A DNA stretch of 64,000 bases from Catenulispora sp. GP43 (GTDB taxonomy: Bacteria > Actinomycetota > Actinomycetes > Streptomycetales > Catenulisporaceae). This document shows, in pieces, positions 45,792 to 56,381 of the stretch. The notes beneath the pieces were generated by a model that ran no database searches, was not told the DNA's origin, and was given only the letters and a program-made list of their open reading frames with translations. Where the stretch lies: contig NZ_JBGCCT010000004.1 in assembly GCF_041260665.1 (NCBI RefSeq), positions 186,001-250,000 on the forward strand, in the 5' to 3' direction. Each line of letters begins with the position of its first letter. Position 1 is the first letter of the stretch. The position numbers and the translations under genes are program-made.

Positions 45792-47167
45792 GATCCCAGC
45801 TTCCCGGGGTTGAGCAGCCCGAGCGGGTCGAACGCGCCCTTGATCCGCCGCAGCAGCGCCATCTGCTCGGGCCCCAATCGGTGTTCCAGGTAGGGCAGCT
45901 TCGCCGCCCCCACGCCGTGTTCGCCGGTGATCGTACCGCCGAGATCCACCGCGTGCCGGAAGATCTCGTCGAAGGCGGCCATGGCCGCCGCGGTGGCCGC
46001 CGGGTCGTCGCCGTCCACCACTGCCGTGGGGTGCAGGTTGCCGTCGCCGGCGTGGCCGAAGGTGCCGATGCGGACGCCGTGCTTCTCGGCGGTGGCCGCG
46101 ACGAAGGCGACCATCTCGGCCAGCTTCGGGCGCGGCACGGTGACGTCCTCCAGGATGGTCATGCTGCCGCTGCGCGCCAGGGCCGGCAGGTTGCAGCGGC
46201 GGGCGGCGAGCAGGTCCTCGGCGGCGGCGACGGACTCGGCGAGCTCGATGTGGGTCGCGCGCTTGCCGCAGACCTCGGCCATGCGGGCCACGGAGCGGTC
46301 CACGGCGTCGGGTTCGCCGTCGTCGCCGAACAGCAGCAGCGCCCCGGCGTCCAGGCGCAGGCCCAGGTGGGCGAAGTCCTCGACGGCGGCGACGCAGACC
46401 GCGTCCATGAACTCCAGGGTGGCCGGCGCGGGACCGGAGGCGACGATGTCGCGGACCGCCTCGGAGGCGTCGGTCATGGACTCGAAGTAGGCCACGCCGT
46501 AGCGGGCGGCGGCGGGGTTCGGGACCAGCGCCATGGTGATCTCGGTGATCACCGCGAGCGTGCCCTCCGAGCCGACCAGCAGGCGGGTGAGGTCGTAGCC
46601 GGCGACGTCCTTGACCAGCCGGCCGCCGGTGCGGATGACCTCGCCGTCGGGCAGGACCGCCTCCAGGCCGAGCACGTACTGGCGGGTGACGCCGTACTTC
46701 AGGCCGCGCAGGCCCCCGGCACAGGTGGCCACGTTCCCGCCGACGGTGGAGGCCTCCTTGCTGCCCGGGTCGGGGACGTAGACCAGCCCGACGGCCGCCG
46801 CCGCGCGGTTCAGGGCCCCTGCGGTGACCCCGGGCTGGCACACCGCCAGCATCTCGTCCCGGCTGACCTCGGTCAGGGCGGTCATCCGGGTCGTGGACAG
46901 CACGATCCCACCGGACAGCGGCACGGTCGCCGCGCACAGGTTCGTCCCGGCGCCGCGGGTGGTGACCGGGACCCGGTGCCGGGTCGCGATCCGCATCACC
47001 CCGGCGACCTCCTCGGTGGTCAGCGGCTGTACGACCACGTCCGGCGCGTGCCGGAACAGCGGCGTGGCGTCCCGGCCGTAGGCGGCCAGCGCCCCCGGTT
47101 CGGTGAGCACGCGCTCCCCCAGCAGGGCCTGCAGATCGGCGATCGCCGCGGGTGGGATCTCGGTCAT
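45788..47167 (-). CDS. FAD-linked 2-hydroxyacid oxidase (GlcD-like)
   Basis: A 459-residue protein. The FAD-binding PCMH-type domain has VPVTTRGAGTNLCAATVPLS, DPGSKEASTVGGNVATCAGG, VKDVAGYDLTRLLVGSEGTL and VITEITMAL. The C-terminal domain has GTFGHAGDGNLHPT and GEHGVGAAKLPYL, typical of GlcD, D-lactate and D-2-hydroxyglutarate dehydrogenases. The substrate cannot be fixed from sequence; the adjacent Fe-S subunit supports a membrane-coupled glycolate or lactate oxidase. Confidence 0.9.
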   Translation of the reverse strand: MTEIPPAAIADLQALLGERVLTEPGALAAYGRDATPLFRHAPDVVVQPLTTEEVAGVMRIATRHRVPVTTRGAGTNLCAATVPLSGGIVLSTTRMTALTEVSRDEMLAVCQPGVTAGALNRAAAAVGLVYVPDPGSKEASTVGGNVATCAGGLRGLKYGVTRQYVLGLEAVLPDGEVIRTGGRLVKDVAGYDLTRLLVGSEGTLAVITEITMALVPNPAAARYGVAYFESMTDASEAVRDIVASGPAPATLEFMDAVCVAAVEDFAHLGLRLDAGALLLFGDDGEPDAVDRSVARMAEVCGKRATHIELAESVAAAEDLLAARRCNLPALARSGSMTILEDVTVPRPKLAEMVAFVAATAEKHGVRIGTFGHAGDGNLHPTAVVDGDDPAATAAAMAAFDEIFRHAVDLGGTITGEHGVGAAKLPYLEHRLGPEQMALLRRIKGAFDPLGLLNPGKLGS

Positions 47168-47262
47168 GGCCTCAGCCTGGCAGACGGCCTGTGACCGTGG
47201 TCATGGCGGGCACCGATCAGGCGCCGAGCATCGAAAACGGCATCGGTGCGAGGATGGCCGGC

Positions 47263-48057
47263 ATGACATTCGAGGCGGGCAAAGCGGTCGCGGCGGACGG
47301 AACCGCGATCGCCTACCAGAGCGCCGGCGCCGGCATCCCGCTGGTGCTGCTCGCCGGGCAGTCCAACACCCACCGCTGGTGGGACTCGGCGCGCGCCGAC
47401 TTCGAGACCGCCGGCTACCGCACGATCACCCTGGACTGGCGCGGCACCGGAGCCAGCGACAAGCCCGACGAGCCTTACAGCACCAGGGGTTTCGCGGCGG
47501 ACGTGGTGGCGGTGCTCGACGAGGCGGGCATCGAGCGGGCCCAGGTCTACGGCACCTCGATGGGCGGCCGCGTCGCGCAATGGCTGGCCGCCGACTTCCC
47601 GGAGCGGGTCGGGGCGCTGGTGCTGGGCTGCACCTCGCCGGGCGGGGCGCACGCGATCGAGCGGGACCGGTCGGTGCGTCAGGCGCTGGCGCAGGCCGAT
47701 CGCGAGGCAGCTAATCGGTATCTGCTGGAGCTGATGTACACGCCGGGCTGGCTGGCCGCGCATCAGGGTCCTTATTACGTGGTCGGCGATCCGGAGATGC
47801 CGGCGTATGCGAAGGGCCGGCATCTGACGGCCAGCGGCAAGCACGACGCTTGGGACGTGCTGCCGGCAATCGCCGCTCCGACGCTGGTGGTGCACGGCAC
47901 CGACGACATGTTCAACCCGGCGGCCAACGCACCGCTGATCGCCGAGCGGATCCCGGGGGCGCGGATGGTCCTGATCGAGGGTGCGCGGCATGCGTACTTC
48001 GACGAGTTCCGGGACGTCGCCGGTCCCGTGGTGCTGGATTTCCTCGGCGAGCACTGA
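47263..48057 (+). CDS. Alpha/beta-hydrolase
   Basis: A 264-residue protein; ATG 47263 is 8 nt after GCGAGGA. The fold is clear: the oxyanion region VLLAGQSNTHRWW, LDWRGTGASDKP, nucleophile GTSMGGRVAQWLA, acid in VVHGTDDMFNP and His in ARHAYFDEF. It resembles 3-oxoadipate enol-lactonase and related small esterases, but the substrate is open. It is divergent from the oxidase operon. Confidence 0.9.
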   Translation: MTFEAGKAVAADGTAIAYQSAGAGIPLVLLAGQSNTHRWWDSARADFETAGYRTITLDWRGTGASDKPDEPYSTRGFAADVVAVLDEAGIERAQVYGTSMGGRVAQWLAADFPERVGALVLGCTSPGGAHAIERDRSVRQALAQADREAANRYLLELMYTPGWLAAHQGPYYVVGDPEMPAYAKGRHLTASGKHDAWDVLPAIAAPTLVVHGTDDMFNPAANAPLIAERIPGARMVLIEGARHAYFDEFRDVAGPVVLDFLGEH

Positions 48058-48068
48058 TCCGGCTGACG

Positions 48069-48109
48069 GCCGATGGCCGCGGACGTCCGGAGCGTCCGCG
48101 GCCATCGGC
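48069..48109. terminator. 17-bp perfect bidirectional hairpin
   Basis: GCCGATGGCCGCGGACG and CGTCCGCGGCCATCGGC pair perfectly around a 7-nt loop between the convergent hydrolase and PKD-protein genes. Confidence 0.85.
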
Positions 48110-48114
48110 GGGCA

Positions 48115-50058
48115 TCACATGGCGCTGAGCAGCTTCTGGATCCCCGGGCTGACGGCGTTCGGGCCGCCGAAGATCTCCACGAACTGCAGCGCCTTGGCCT
48201 GCCGCAGGTCCGTCACATAGCGGAAGGCCTCCGGCGACAGGGCCTGCGGGTCGGTCAGGAGCAGCGGCATCCCGAGCTTCGCCGCGAAGGCACCGCCGCT
48301 GAGCGCGTCGGGGAAGACCACGCCGCTGGCCAGGCCGACCATGGTCGGGGTGTGCCCGGTGACCGCCGCGTAGCGGGCCGCCACCGCGACCGCGGTCGCG
48401 TACCGGGTGGCGCCGGCGAGGGTGTGGTCGACGGTCTGGCCGGCGGTGTTCAGCGCCGCCACGGCCTTCTGCGCCTGTCCGCCGATCGGGTCGACATCGG
48501 CGTGCTGCCGGATGAAGGCCGCGGTGGCCGGGTCCGTGACGGCGTCGGCTGTGAGGACGATGGGCGCGTTCTCGGCGGCGCCGAGCGGGCCGGCGGCCAG
48601 CGCGTCCGGGAAGTTCAGGCCGGTGGCGACGATGACGTGCTTGGTCGCGCCGAAGTGGGCCGCGACCTTCAGTGCGGTCTCGTAGCGGGTGTCGCCGCCG
48701 ATCCGGACCACGGTGTACCCGGCCGTGCGCAGGGTGTCCTCCTGCTGCTGCGACACCGCGCTGAGGCCGCCGAGGATGTAAACGGTCTTCTTCGTCTTCG
48801 GGCCGCCGGTCACGTGGTCGATCATGTCGCGGACGACGGTGGGCATCGCCGAGGTCTGCGTCAGCAGTAGCGGGCCGTTCACGTGGGCGGCGAACGGCAC
48901 ACCGGCGAGGGCGTCCGGGGCCGTGTCGCCGCGCGCCAGGACGACGGCGTCGGCGGTGCCCGGCGCCCACTGGTTCGCGACGGCCGCCGAGGTGTCGTAG
49001 CGGTCGATGCCCCAGAACCGCCCCACGCCCAGACCGCCGGGGTGGGTCTGGGTCTCGGTGCTGTCGATGACGACTGAGGTGGTCGCCGTGTACTGCGGCA
49101 GGGAGGTGTTGTTCGGGTCTGCCTCGTCGGCCATCTTCACCGAGATGGTGTAGGTGCCGGTCTTGGCGTAGTAGTGGGTCTGGTCATACGAGCTGGCGAT
49201 CTGCTCGACCGGGCTGCCGTCACCCCAGTTGACGTAGTACCCGTAGTCGTGGCCGTTCGCGAGCGGGGCGCCGTAGCCCTGCTGCGCGAGGTGGGCGCCG
49301 CCGTTCGCGACGGAGGTCGCCGACGCCGTCAAGCCGTAGCCCGTCGCCCACGCGGTGTTGTTCTCGACGTAGTTGCTCCACGAGACGTCGATGCCGTCGG
49401 TGGTGTGCGTCGTGACCAGGTACCGGCCCATCTTCGCGTACAGGTGCTGGAGCTTCAGCGGGCCGCTGGCGGGCGCCTCGACGGTCTCGGCCGGGCTCCC
49501 GTCGCCCCAGGTGACGGTGTAGCTCTTGGTCGCCGCCGGGTCGACCGTGCCGCCGGAGATCTCGGCCTCGGCGGTGAACGGGGCGTCGCCGCCGGGCGTG
49601 GTGAGGATGACGGACGGTTCGGTGGGCGCCTGGACGTAGTGCCGGGTGGCGGAGAAGATCTGGCTGACCGGGGCGGCACCGTTGCCCTCGTCCACGGTCA
49701 CGGTGCCCTTGTAGACCTGGTGCGCGGCGTACGTGTGGGTCATCCACAGCGGCGTCTGCCAGGTCGGAGCCGGGACGCCGGTCGTCGAGGACGTCGTGCC
49801 GTCGCCCCAGTCGACCGTGTACGTGGCGTTCGTCCCGATGGTGTCGCTGGTGGCGAGATAGATCTCGAATTGGGCATAGCCGGTGGTCGGGTTGACTCCT
49901 GGCAGGACGTTGATCCCGGTCGGCGTGAGCGTCTCCGTCGGCGTCTGGTTCGGCGCTACGACCGCCGCCGAAGCCGAGGCGGGCAGCGCGGTCGCCAGAC
50001 CCCCGGTGACAGCCAGCGTGGACAGGGCAAGAGATGTGATGCGACGCCGTCGCGCCAT
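48115..50058 (-). CDS. Secreted PKD-domain protein with three cell-wall-binding repeats (CWB2)
   Basis: A 647-residue protein. The signal peptide ends near ASASA (residue 32). Residues about 35-350 hold three PKD-like beta-sandwiches, each with a WGDG motif (VDWGDGTTSS, VTWGDGSPAE, VNWGDGSPVE). Residues about 355-647 hold three cell-wall-binding repeats, seen as R(Y)-D/E-T-A motifs and FPDALA (RYDTSAAVAN, RYETALKVAA, RYATAVAVAA). CWB2 triplets attach proteins non-covalently to the wall. It is probably a surface adhesin or glycan-binding protein with no enzymatic domain. Confidence 0.9.
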   Translation of the reverse strand: MARRRRITSLALSTLAVTGGLATALPASASAAVVAPNQTPTETLTPTGINVLPGVNPTTGYAQFEIYLATSDTIGTNATYTVDWGDGTTSSTTGVPAPTWQTPLWMTHTYAAHQVYKGTVTVDEGNGAAPVSQIFSATRHYVQAPTEPSVILTTPGGDAPFTAEAEISGGTVDPAATKSYTVTWGDGSPAETVEAPASGPLKLQHLYAKMGRYLVTTHTTDGIDVSWSNYVENNTAWATGYGLTASATSVANGGAHLAQQGYGAPLANGHDYGYYVNWGDGSPVEQIASSYDQTHYYAKTGTYTISVKMADEADPNNTSLPQYTATTSVVIDSTETQTHPGGLGVGRFWGIDRYDTSAAVANQWAPGTADAVVLARGDTAPDALAGVPFAAHVNGPLLLTQTSAMPTVVRDMIDHVTGGPKTKKTVYILGGLSAVSQQQEDTLRTAGYTVVRIGGDTRYETALKVAAHFGATKHVIVATGLNFPDALAAGPLGAAENAPIVLTADAVTDPATAAFIRQHADVDPIGGQAQKAVAALNTAGQTVDHTLAGATRYATAVAVAARYAAVTGHTPTMVGLASGVVFPDALSGGAFAAKLGMPLLLTDPQALSPEAFRYVTDLRQAKALQFVEIFGGPNAVSPGIQKLLSAM

Positions 50059-50149
50059 GGTCGACCCCCACTGATCGGACGCTCGACGAGCGAGGTCCAG
50101 CCGATAGACGGCCGGATCCTAGCACTGATGATCCAATGTCAGGGGACGT

Positions 50150-52591
50150 TCATTGAACGCCGGCAGCCAACCGCTCCAGCACCGCCGCTATCCGCGCGGC
50201 CGGCACCGGCCTGGAGTAGTAGAACCCCTGCCCGAAGTCCACACCGAGCGCGGTCAGCCGGCGTGCCTGGTCCCCGGTCTCGATGCCCTCGGCGGTGACC
50301 GTCATGCCGGCGGCGTGGGCCAGGGCCACCAGGCTGGTGATCACCGACTCGGCGAAGCCGCCGGCCTGGCTGCCGAGGTCGGCGACGAAGGAGGCGTCGA
50401 TCTTCAGCGAGGTGGCGGGCAGGTCGCGCAGCCGGGCCAGGTTGGAGTAGCCGGTGCCGAAGTCGTCGACCGCTATGCCGATGCCCATGTCGGCCAGGGT
50501 GCGCAGGGCGGCGGGGCCGGGGCCGGGCAGGCCGGCGTCCTCGGTGTCCATCAGCGCGGTCTCGGTGATCTCCAGGCACAGGCGGCGGGGCGGCAGGCCG
50601 GAGGCCTCCAGAGCGGCCGCCACCTCGCGGACCAGGTTGTAGTCGTGCACCTGGCGGACCGCGACGTTCACCGCGACCGCGGGGCCGTCCGGCCAGGACG
50701 CCGCGTCGTGGACCGCGCGGTCCAGGACCCAGCGGCCGAGCTCGACGATGGCGCCGGTCTCCTCGGCGACCGGGATGAACTCCTCGGGCTTGAGCAGGCC
50801 GCGTTCCGGGTGGCGCCAGCGGACCAGCGCCTCGACCGCCGGCGGGCGGCCGCCGGACAGGTCCACGATCGGCTGGTAGTCCAGGAACATCTCGCCGGAC
50901 TCCAGGGCCGCCGGCAGCGCCTGGGCCAGGGCGTAGCGGTGGACCTCGCGGGCGTTGCGGTCCTCGTCGAACAGCGCGAAGTCGGCCTTGCCGGCCGACT
51001 TGGCCCAGTACAGCGTGATGTCGGCGGCGCGCAGCAGCTCGGTGGCCTCGGCCCCGGCCGCGGGCCGCTCGACCAGGCCGGCGCTGGCGGTGACGGTGAC
51101 GCTGTGGCCGTCGAGCAGGACCGGCTGGCGGACCGCGTCCAGGACGTTCTCGATGACCGGGAACACCGACTGCGGGCCCTGGGTGCGCCGGAACAGGATC
51201 ACGAACTCGTCGCCGCCCATGCGGGCCACGACGTGGCGGCGCGGGTCGGTGGCCGCCGACAGGCGGTGCGCTATCTCCGTCAGGAGCTCGTCGCCCGCCT
51301 GGTGGCCGAGGGTGTCGTTGACGCCCTTGAAGCCGTCCAGGTCCAGGAAGCACAGGCCCAGGCGGTCCTCGGGGCCGGCGCTGCGCAGCAGCTCCTCGAC
51401 CGCGTCCAGCAGCCGGACCCGGTTCGGCAGGCCGGTCAGGGCGTCGTGGGTGGCCTGGTGCCGGAGCTGGTCGGTGGCCCGGCGGCGCTCGGTGACGTCC
51501 TCGTGCAGGGCGATCACCAGCGCCACGTCGCCGCCGTCGTCGCGCACGGCGGTGGTACGCACGTGGGTCCACACCACGCCGCCGTCCAGCCGCCGGATGC
51601 GGGTGTCGGCCTCGGCCTCGGTCTGCTCCCCGGCCAGCAGGGCGTTGTAGCCGCGCCAGTACTCCCCCGGCTCGGTCGGGTCGATCAGGTTCCTGATGGT
51701 GCGGCCGCGCGCGGCGTAGGCGTCGACGCCGAGCATCTCGGCCAGCGCCGGGTTCACCTCCAGCACCTGGCCGTGCTTGTCGGTGATGACGATGCCCAGG
51801 GCCGCGTTGCGGAACACGGTGCGGAACCGCGCCTCGCCGGCCCGGTAGGCGGTGAGCACGGCCTCGTGGATGGAGGCCTGCTCGGCGCGGGTGCGCTCGC
51901 GCAGGCCCTCGGCGAAGGCGGAGGCCAGACCGGCCCGCAACGCGGAGCGGGTCTCCGGACGCAGATAGGGCGGCAGGTGGCGGTCGATCACCTCGATGGA
52001 GGTGGCGACGCAGGCGCCCTGGAAACAGTGCGCGTCGATGAGCGCGCCGGCCGCCTGCACGCCGATCTTGCGGGCCAGCTCCGGATCGTCGGGCGCGGCG
52101 ACGACCTGCTCGGCCAGCGGGGTGACGACGCGCAGGGAGTGCTCGAAGCCGAGCGGCGTGGCCGCGGCGGCGGACAGGGCGGCGGCCCAGGCGCGCGCGA
52201 AGGATTCGGTGGGGCCGCTGTCGGGGTCGGCGGCCGGCGGCGGGGACGTAGGCGCAGCCGTGGGGCCGGATAAGTCGGCGCTCTCGCGGGCGGCCGGGTC
52301 GGTGGTGGTGGCGAAGCGGACGTCGACCAGGCCGGCGATGACGGGGCGGTCGGAGTCCGGGCCGAGGTGGGAACCAGGATCGCGATGGGAGTCAGGGCCC
52401 GGGCCGAGGTGAGAATCAGGGTCGCGATGGGAGTCAGGGCCGGGGTCGAGATGAGAATGGGGCTCCGCGTGGTCGGGAGCGGTGTCCGGCGCGGCGGGGC
52501 GCGGCTCGGCGAGACCATCGCCGGCCGGCGGGAAAGCAGTGTCCGACCCGGGGTCGGGACTTCCGACCCCGAACTGCGCGTACCGTGCCAC
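50150..52591 (-). CDS. PAS-GGDEF-EAL cyclic-di-GMP protein
   Basis: An 813-residue protein from GTG 52591. Residues 1-140 are disordered, with His/Asp/Pro-rich repeats of about 14 residues (two 42-bp units near 52370-52452). A helical region (about 140-250) precedes a PAS domain (about 255-380: FRTVFRNAALGIVITDKHGQ). GGDEF is intact (459-463) and so are EAL (587-589) and DDFGTGYS, so both synthesis and breakdown of c-di-GMP are possible. No transmembrane helix is seen. The DUF574 methyltransferase gene ends 27 nt upstream on the same strand. Confidence 0.93.
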   Translation of the reverse strand: MARYAQFGVGSPDPGSDTAFPPAGDGLAEPRPAAPDTAPDHAEPHSHLDPGPDSHRDPDSHLGPGPDSHRDPGSHLGPDSDRPVIAGLVDVRFATTTDPAARESADLSGPTAAPTSPPPAADPDSGPTESFARAWAAALSAAAATPLGFEHSLRVVTPLAEQVVAAPDDPELARKIGVQAAGALIDAHCFQGACVATSIEVIDRHLPPYLRPETRSALRAGLASAFAEGLRERTRAEQASIHEAVLTAYRAGEARFRTVFRNAALGIVITDKHGQVLEVNPALAEMLGVDAYAARGRTIRNLIDPTEPGEYWRGYNALLAGEQTEAEADTRIRRLDGGVVWTHVRTTAVRDDGGDVALVIALHEDVTERRRATDQLRHQATHDALTGLPNRVRLLDAVEELLRSAGPEDRLGLCFLDLDGFKGVNDTLGHQAGDELLTEIAHRLSAATDPRRHVVARMGGDEFVILFRRTQGPQSVFPVIENVLDAVRQPVLLDGHSVTVTASAGLVERPAAGAEATELLRAADITLYWAKSAGKADFALFDEDRNAREVHRYALAQALPAALESGEMFLDYQPIVDLSGGRPPAVEALVRWRHPERGLLKPEEFIPVAEETGAIVELGRWVLDRAVHDAASWPDGPAVAVNVAVRQVHDYNLVREVAAALEASGLPPRRLCLEITETALMDTEDAGLPGPGPAALRTLADMGIGIAVDDFGTGYSNLARLRDLPATSLKIDASFVADLGSQAGGFAESVITSLVALAHAAGMTVTAEGIETGDQARRLTALGVDFGQGFYYSRPVPAARIAAVLERLAAGVQ

Positions 52592-52618
52592 GGCCGTCCG
52601 CCTCTCGCCGGGGCGCCG

Positions 52619-53449
52619 TCAGCCGGCCGCGGGCTTGGTGCCCACGGCGGCGTAGGAGGCGTAGCGGACGTGGTCCAGGTCGGTCTGGCGGCTCTCCTCG
52701 GAATCCGGGCGCCACTGCTGCACCTGCACCACACCCGGTTCCAGGATCGTGAAGCCGGTGAAGAGGTTCTCGATCTCGTCGTGGGTGCGCCAGTACATGG
52801 GCTCCGGGGAGTTGGCGTTCCACATCTGGAGCATCTCGACGATGTCGCCGGACTGGCCGTCGTGGGAGGCGTGCTGGATGACCAGGATGCTGCCCGGGGC
52901 CACGGCCTCGCGCAGGGTCGCGACCAGGGCGGCGGGGTCGTCGGCGTCGGAGACGAAGTGCAGCAGCGAGCACAGCAGCACCGCGACCGGGCGGTCGAAG
53001 TCGATCAGGGCCCGGACCTCGGCGTGGTCCAGGATGGCCCGCGGGGAGCGGGCGTCGGCCTGGATGAAGGCCGCGTCGGGGTCGCCGGCCAGCATGGCCC
53101 GGCCGTGGGCGACGGCGACCGGGTCGTGGTCGACGTAGACCACGCGCGCGCCGGGGACGGCCTGGCGTGCGGTCTCGTGCACCGGGCCCATCGTGGGCAC
53201 GCCGGCGCCGATGTCCAGGTACTGGTCGATGCCGGCGGCCGCGACGGTGCGGACCGCGCGCTGCAGGAACATGCGCACCTGGCGGGCCAGGTCGGGCATG
53301 TCCGGCTTGAAGGAGATGGCCTGCTCGGCGACCCGGCGGTCCACCTCGAAGTTGTGCGACCCGCCGAGGAAGTAGTCCCAGACCCGGGCCGAGCTGGGCT
53401 GGTCCAGGTCGATGGAGGCCGGGGCCCATTCCGGTCTGCTGTCGCTCAT
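52619..53449 (-). CDS. DUF574 SAM-dependent methyltransferase
   Basis: A 276-residue protein with SD GGAAGG. Family marks: SSARVWDYFLGGSHNFEVDR near the N-terminus, QYLDIGAGVPTMGPVHE for the SAM loop, VVYVDHDPVAVAHGRAML, and LLCSLLHFVSDADDP. DUF574 proteins are abundant in Streptomyces-like genomes, often beside regulatory genes; their targets are unknown. It is the first gene of a probable two-gene operon with the GGDEF-EAL protein. Confidence 0.92.
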   Translation of the reverse strand: MSDSRPEWAPASIDLDQPSSARVWDYFLGGSHNFEVDRRVAEQAISFKPDMPDLARQVRMFLQRAVRTVAAAGIDQYLDIGAGVPTMGPVHETARQAVPGARVVYVDHDPVAVAHGRAMLAGDPDAAFIQADARSPRAILDHAEVRALIDFDRPVAVLLCSLLHFVSDADDPAALVATLREAVAPGSILVIQHASHDGQSGDIVEMLQMWNANSPEPMYWRTHDEIENLFTGFTILEPGVVQVQQWRPDSEESRQTDLDHVRYASYAAVGTKPAAG

Positions 53450-53503
53450 GTCTGGAACCTTCCGAGGGATCGGGTTCCCGCAGGTGGGGGCGGGTGCTGT
53501 CGG

Positions 53504-53552
53504 TGGTGCCCGGAAGGTCGCGGCCGGGCCGGGCCGGATCGGCCGGGCACCA
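53504..53552 (-). terminator. Terminator after lpd
   Basis: TGGTGCCCGG and CCGGGCACCA form a perfect 10-bp outer stem, with GGCC-rich inner pairing, just downstream of the dihydrolipoyl dehydrogenase stop. Confidence 0.65.
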
Positions 53553-53567
53553 CGTCAAGACGCTGAT

Positions 53568-54971
<1,404 letters not shown>

Positions 54972-55109
54972 GGCTCCGACTCTAACCGCCGGGGCGTATG
55001 GCACGCCCGGTGGCCGGTGGAGCCGTGGGACTTACCGGGTTGGAAACCTGCTGGTCCAGGAGTTGTCAGCGTGGTCACCCCGGGTCCGGGGCCGGGTGAC
55101 CGGCGCGGG

Positions 55110-55475
55110 TCAGGCAGCGGAGAGCGCGCGGCCGGCTTTCAGCGCGGCGGCGACCATGACGCACCGGCGGGCCTGGTGCCGCGCGGCCTCCAGCGCGACC
55201 TCGCCGGGCGCGCCTTCGCCGGCGACGTGGGAGGTGCCGTAGGGGTTGCCGGACGTGAACTGGATCGGGTCGGTGTAGCAGGCCCTGGCCCGGTGGTCTC
55301 CAGGAAGGCGCGCAGCTGGCTGGCCGGGTTGCCGAACCGCGTCGGGGCGCCGAACAGGAGGACGTCGGCCCAGGTCAGGTCGTCGTGGGTGGCGTGCCTC
55401 GGCGGCCCCCTCGGCGGCGGCCTCGGCCAGGGTGCGGATGGTGCCGGTGGCGCTGTAGTAGATGATCGCGTGTCT
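55110..55475 (-). pseudogene. wrbA: Decayed wrbA (NAD(P)H:quinone oxidoreductase) relic
   Basis: Three WrbA pieces are found in different frames. [20 protein letters not shown], the flavodoxin N-terminus, is near 55470-55400. [20 protein letters not shown] is near 55370-55310. [20 protein letters not shown], continuing to a TGA at 55110-55112, is the C-terminus. Blocks of about 35 and 55 residues expected between them are missing. The start codon side is replaced by a minisatellite. The 139 nt on to lpd hold no other gene that I can see. Confidence 0.85.
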
Positions 55476-55490
55476 GCCATGCCGCCGCAG

Positions 55491-55685
55491 TGCCCGTGTC
55501 CGCAGTGCCCGTGTCCGCCGTGCCCGTGTCCGCAGTGCCCGTGTCCGCAGTGCCCGTGTCCGCAGTGCCCGTGTCCGCCGTGCCCGTGTCCGCCGTGCCC
55601 GTGTCCGCCGTGCCCGTGTCCGCCGTGCCCGTGTCCGCCGTGCCCGTGTCCGCCGTGCCCGTGTCCGCCAGGCCCGTGTCCGCCA
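55491..55685. repeat. Minisatellite: 13 tandem copies of a 15-bp unit
   Basis: The unit TGCCCGTGTCCGC(A/C)G repeats without gaps; the last copies drift to GGCCCGTGTCCGCCA. Being a multiple of three, it stays open in several frames and would encode pentapeptide repeats such as PVSAV on plus or DTGTA on minus. It sits between the wrbA relic and the start of the next hydrolase gene. I treat it as non-coding; from 55686 to 55720 only the likely promoter of the hydrolase remains. Confidence 0.92.
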
Positions 55686-55720
55686 GGCCCGCCGGCCGCG
55701 CGGCGGATACCTTGGGCACC

Positions 55721-56359
55721 GTGCCAGAACTGATCACCACTCCGGCCGGCGACGCCAGGCTCACCCGCTTCCCGACACCGGCGCGCACCAAGCGCCGGGC
55801 GGTCCTGGCGCTCGGGCACGGCGCGGGCGGGGGCATCGAGGCCGCCGACCTGCAGGCGCTGGCCGGGGCGCTCCCGGCGTCCGGCATCGAGGTGGTGCTC
55901 GTCGAGCAGCCCTGGCGGGTCGCGGGCAAGAAGATCGCGTCGGCGCCGAAGACCCTCGACCTGGGGTGGGTGCCGGTCGCCGAGGTGTTGCGCAAGCGCG
56001 CCCGCAAGACGCCGTTCGTCGTCGGCGGGCGCAGCGCCGGGGCGCGGGTGGCGTGCCGCACCGGGCTCGAGACCGGGGCGGTCGGCGTGGTCGCGCTCTC
56101 CTTTCCGCTGCACCCGCCGGGCAAGCCGGAGAAGTCGCGCATCGAGGAACTCCGCGACAGCGGGCTGCCGACGCTGATCGTGCAGGCCGGCGCCGACACG
56201 TTCGGGACCGCGTCGGAGTTCCGCGGGCTGCCGGGCACGCACCGGCTGGTCGGGCTGCCGGCCGGCGACCACGCGTTCAAGGTGAAGAAGGGTGATCCGC
56301 CGGTGCTGGACGCGGTGGTGGCCGCGGTCACGGAGTGGATCGAAACGCTGCTGCGGTAA
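55721..56359 (+). CDS. KANL3/Tex30-type alpha/beta-hydrolase
   Basis: A 212-residue protein. GTG 55721 is chosen because family homology begins there ([14 protein letters not shown]). GATACC about 9 nt upstream suggests a leaderless transcript, and the upstream repeat reading is unlikely to be translated. Motifs: [13 protein letters not shown], nucleophile [21 protein letters not shown], acid in VQAGADTFG and GDHAFK. The substrate is unknown. Confidence 0.85.
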   Translation: MPELITTPAGDARLTRFPTPARTKRRAVLALGHGAGGGIEAADLQALAGALPASGIEVVLVEQPWRVAGKKIASAPKTLDLGWVPVAEVLRKRARKTPFVVGGRSAGARVACRTGLETGAVGVVALSFPLHPPGKPEKSRIEELRDSGLPTLIVQAGADTFGTASEFRGLPGTHRLVGLPAGDHAFKVKKGDPPVLDAVVAAVTEWIETLLR

Positions 56360-56381
56360 GGAGTCCTCTAGAGTCTTGGGC

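Noticed and set aside
55491-55685. 15-bp array read as a CRISPR or a collagen-like protein
   Set aside because: There are no unique spacers, and neither strand gives a start and signal consistent with a structural protein.
55462-56359. Long open frames that begin inside the 15-bp repeat and run into the hydrolase
   Set aside because: The 15-bp unit is open in most frames by arithmetic. Family similarity starts only at 55721 and promoter-like sequence lies just before it.
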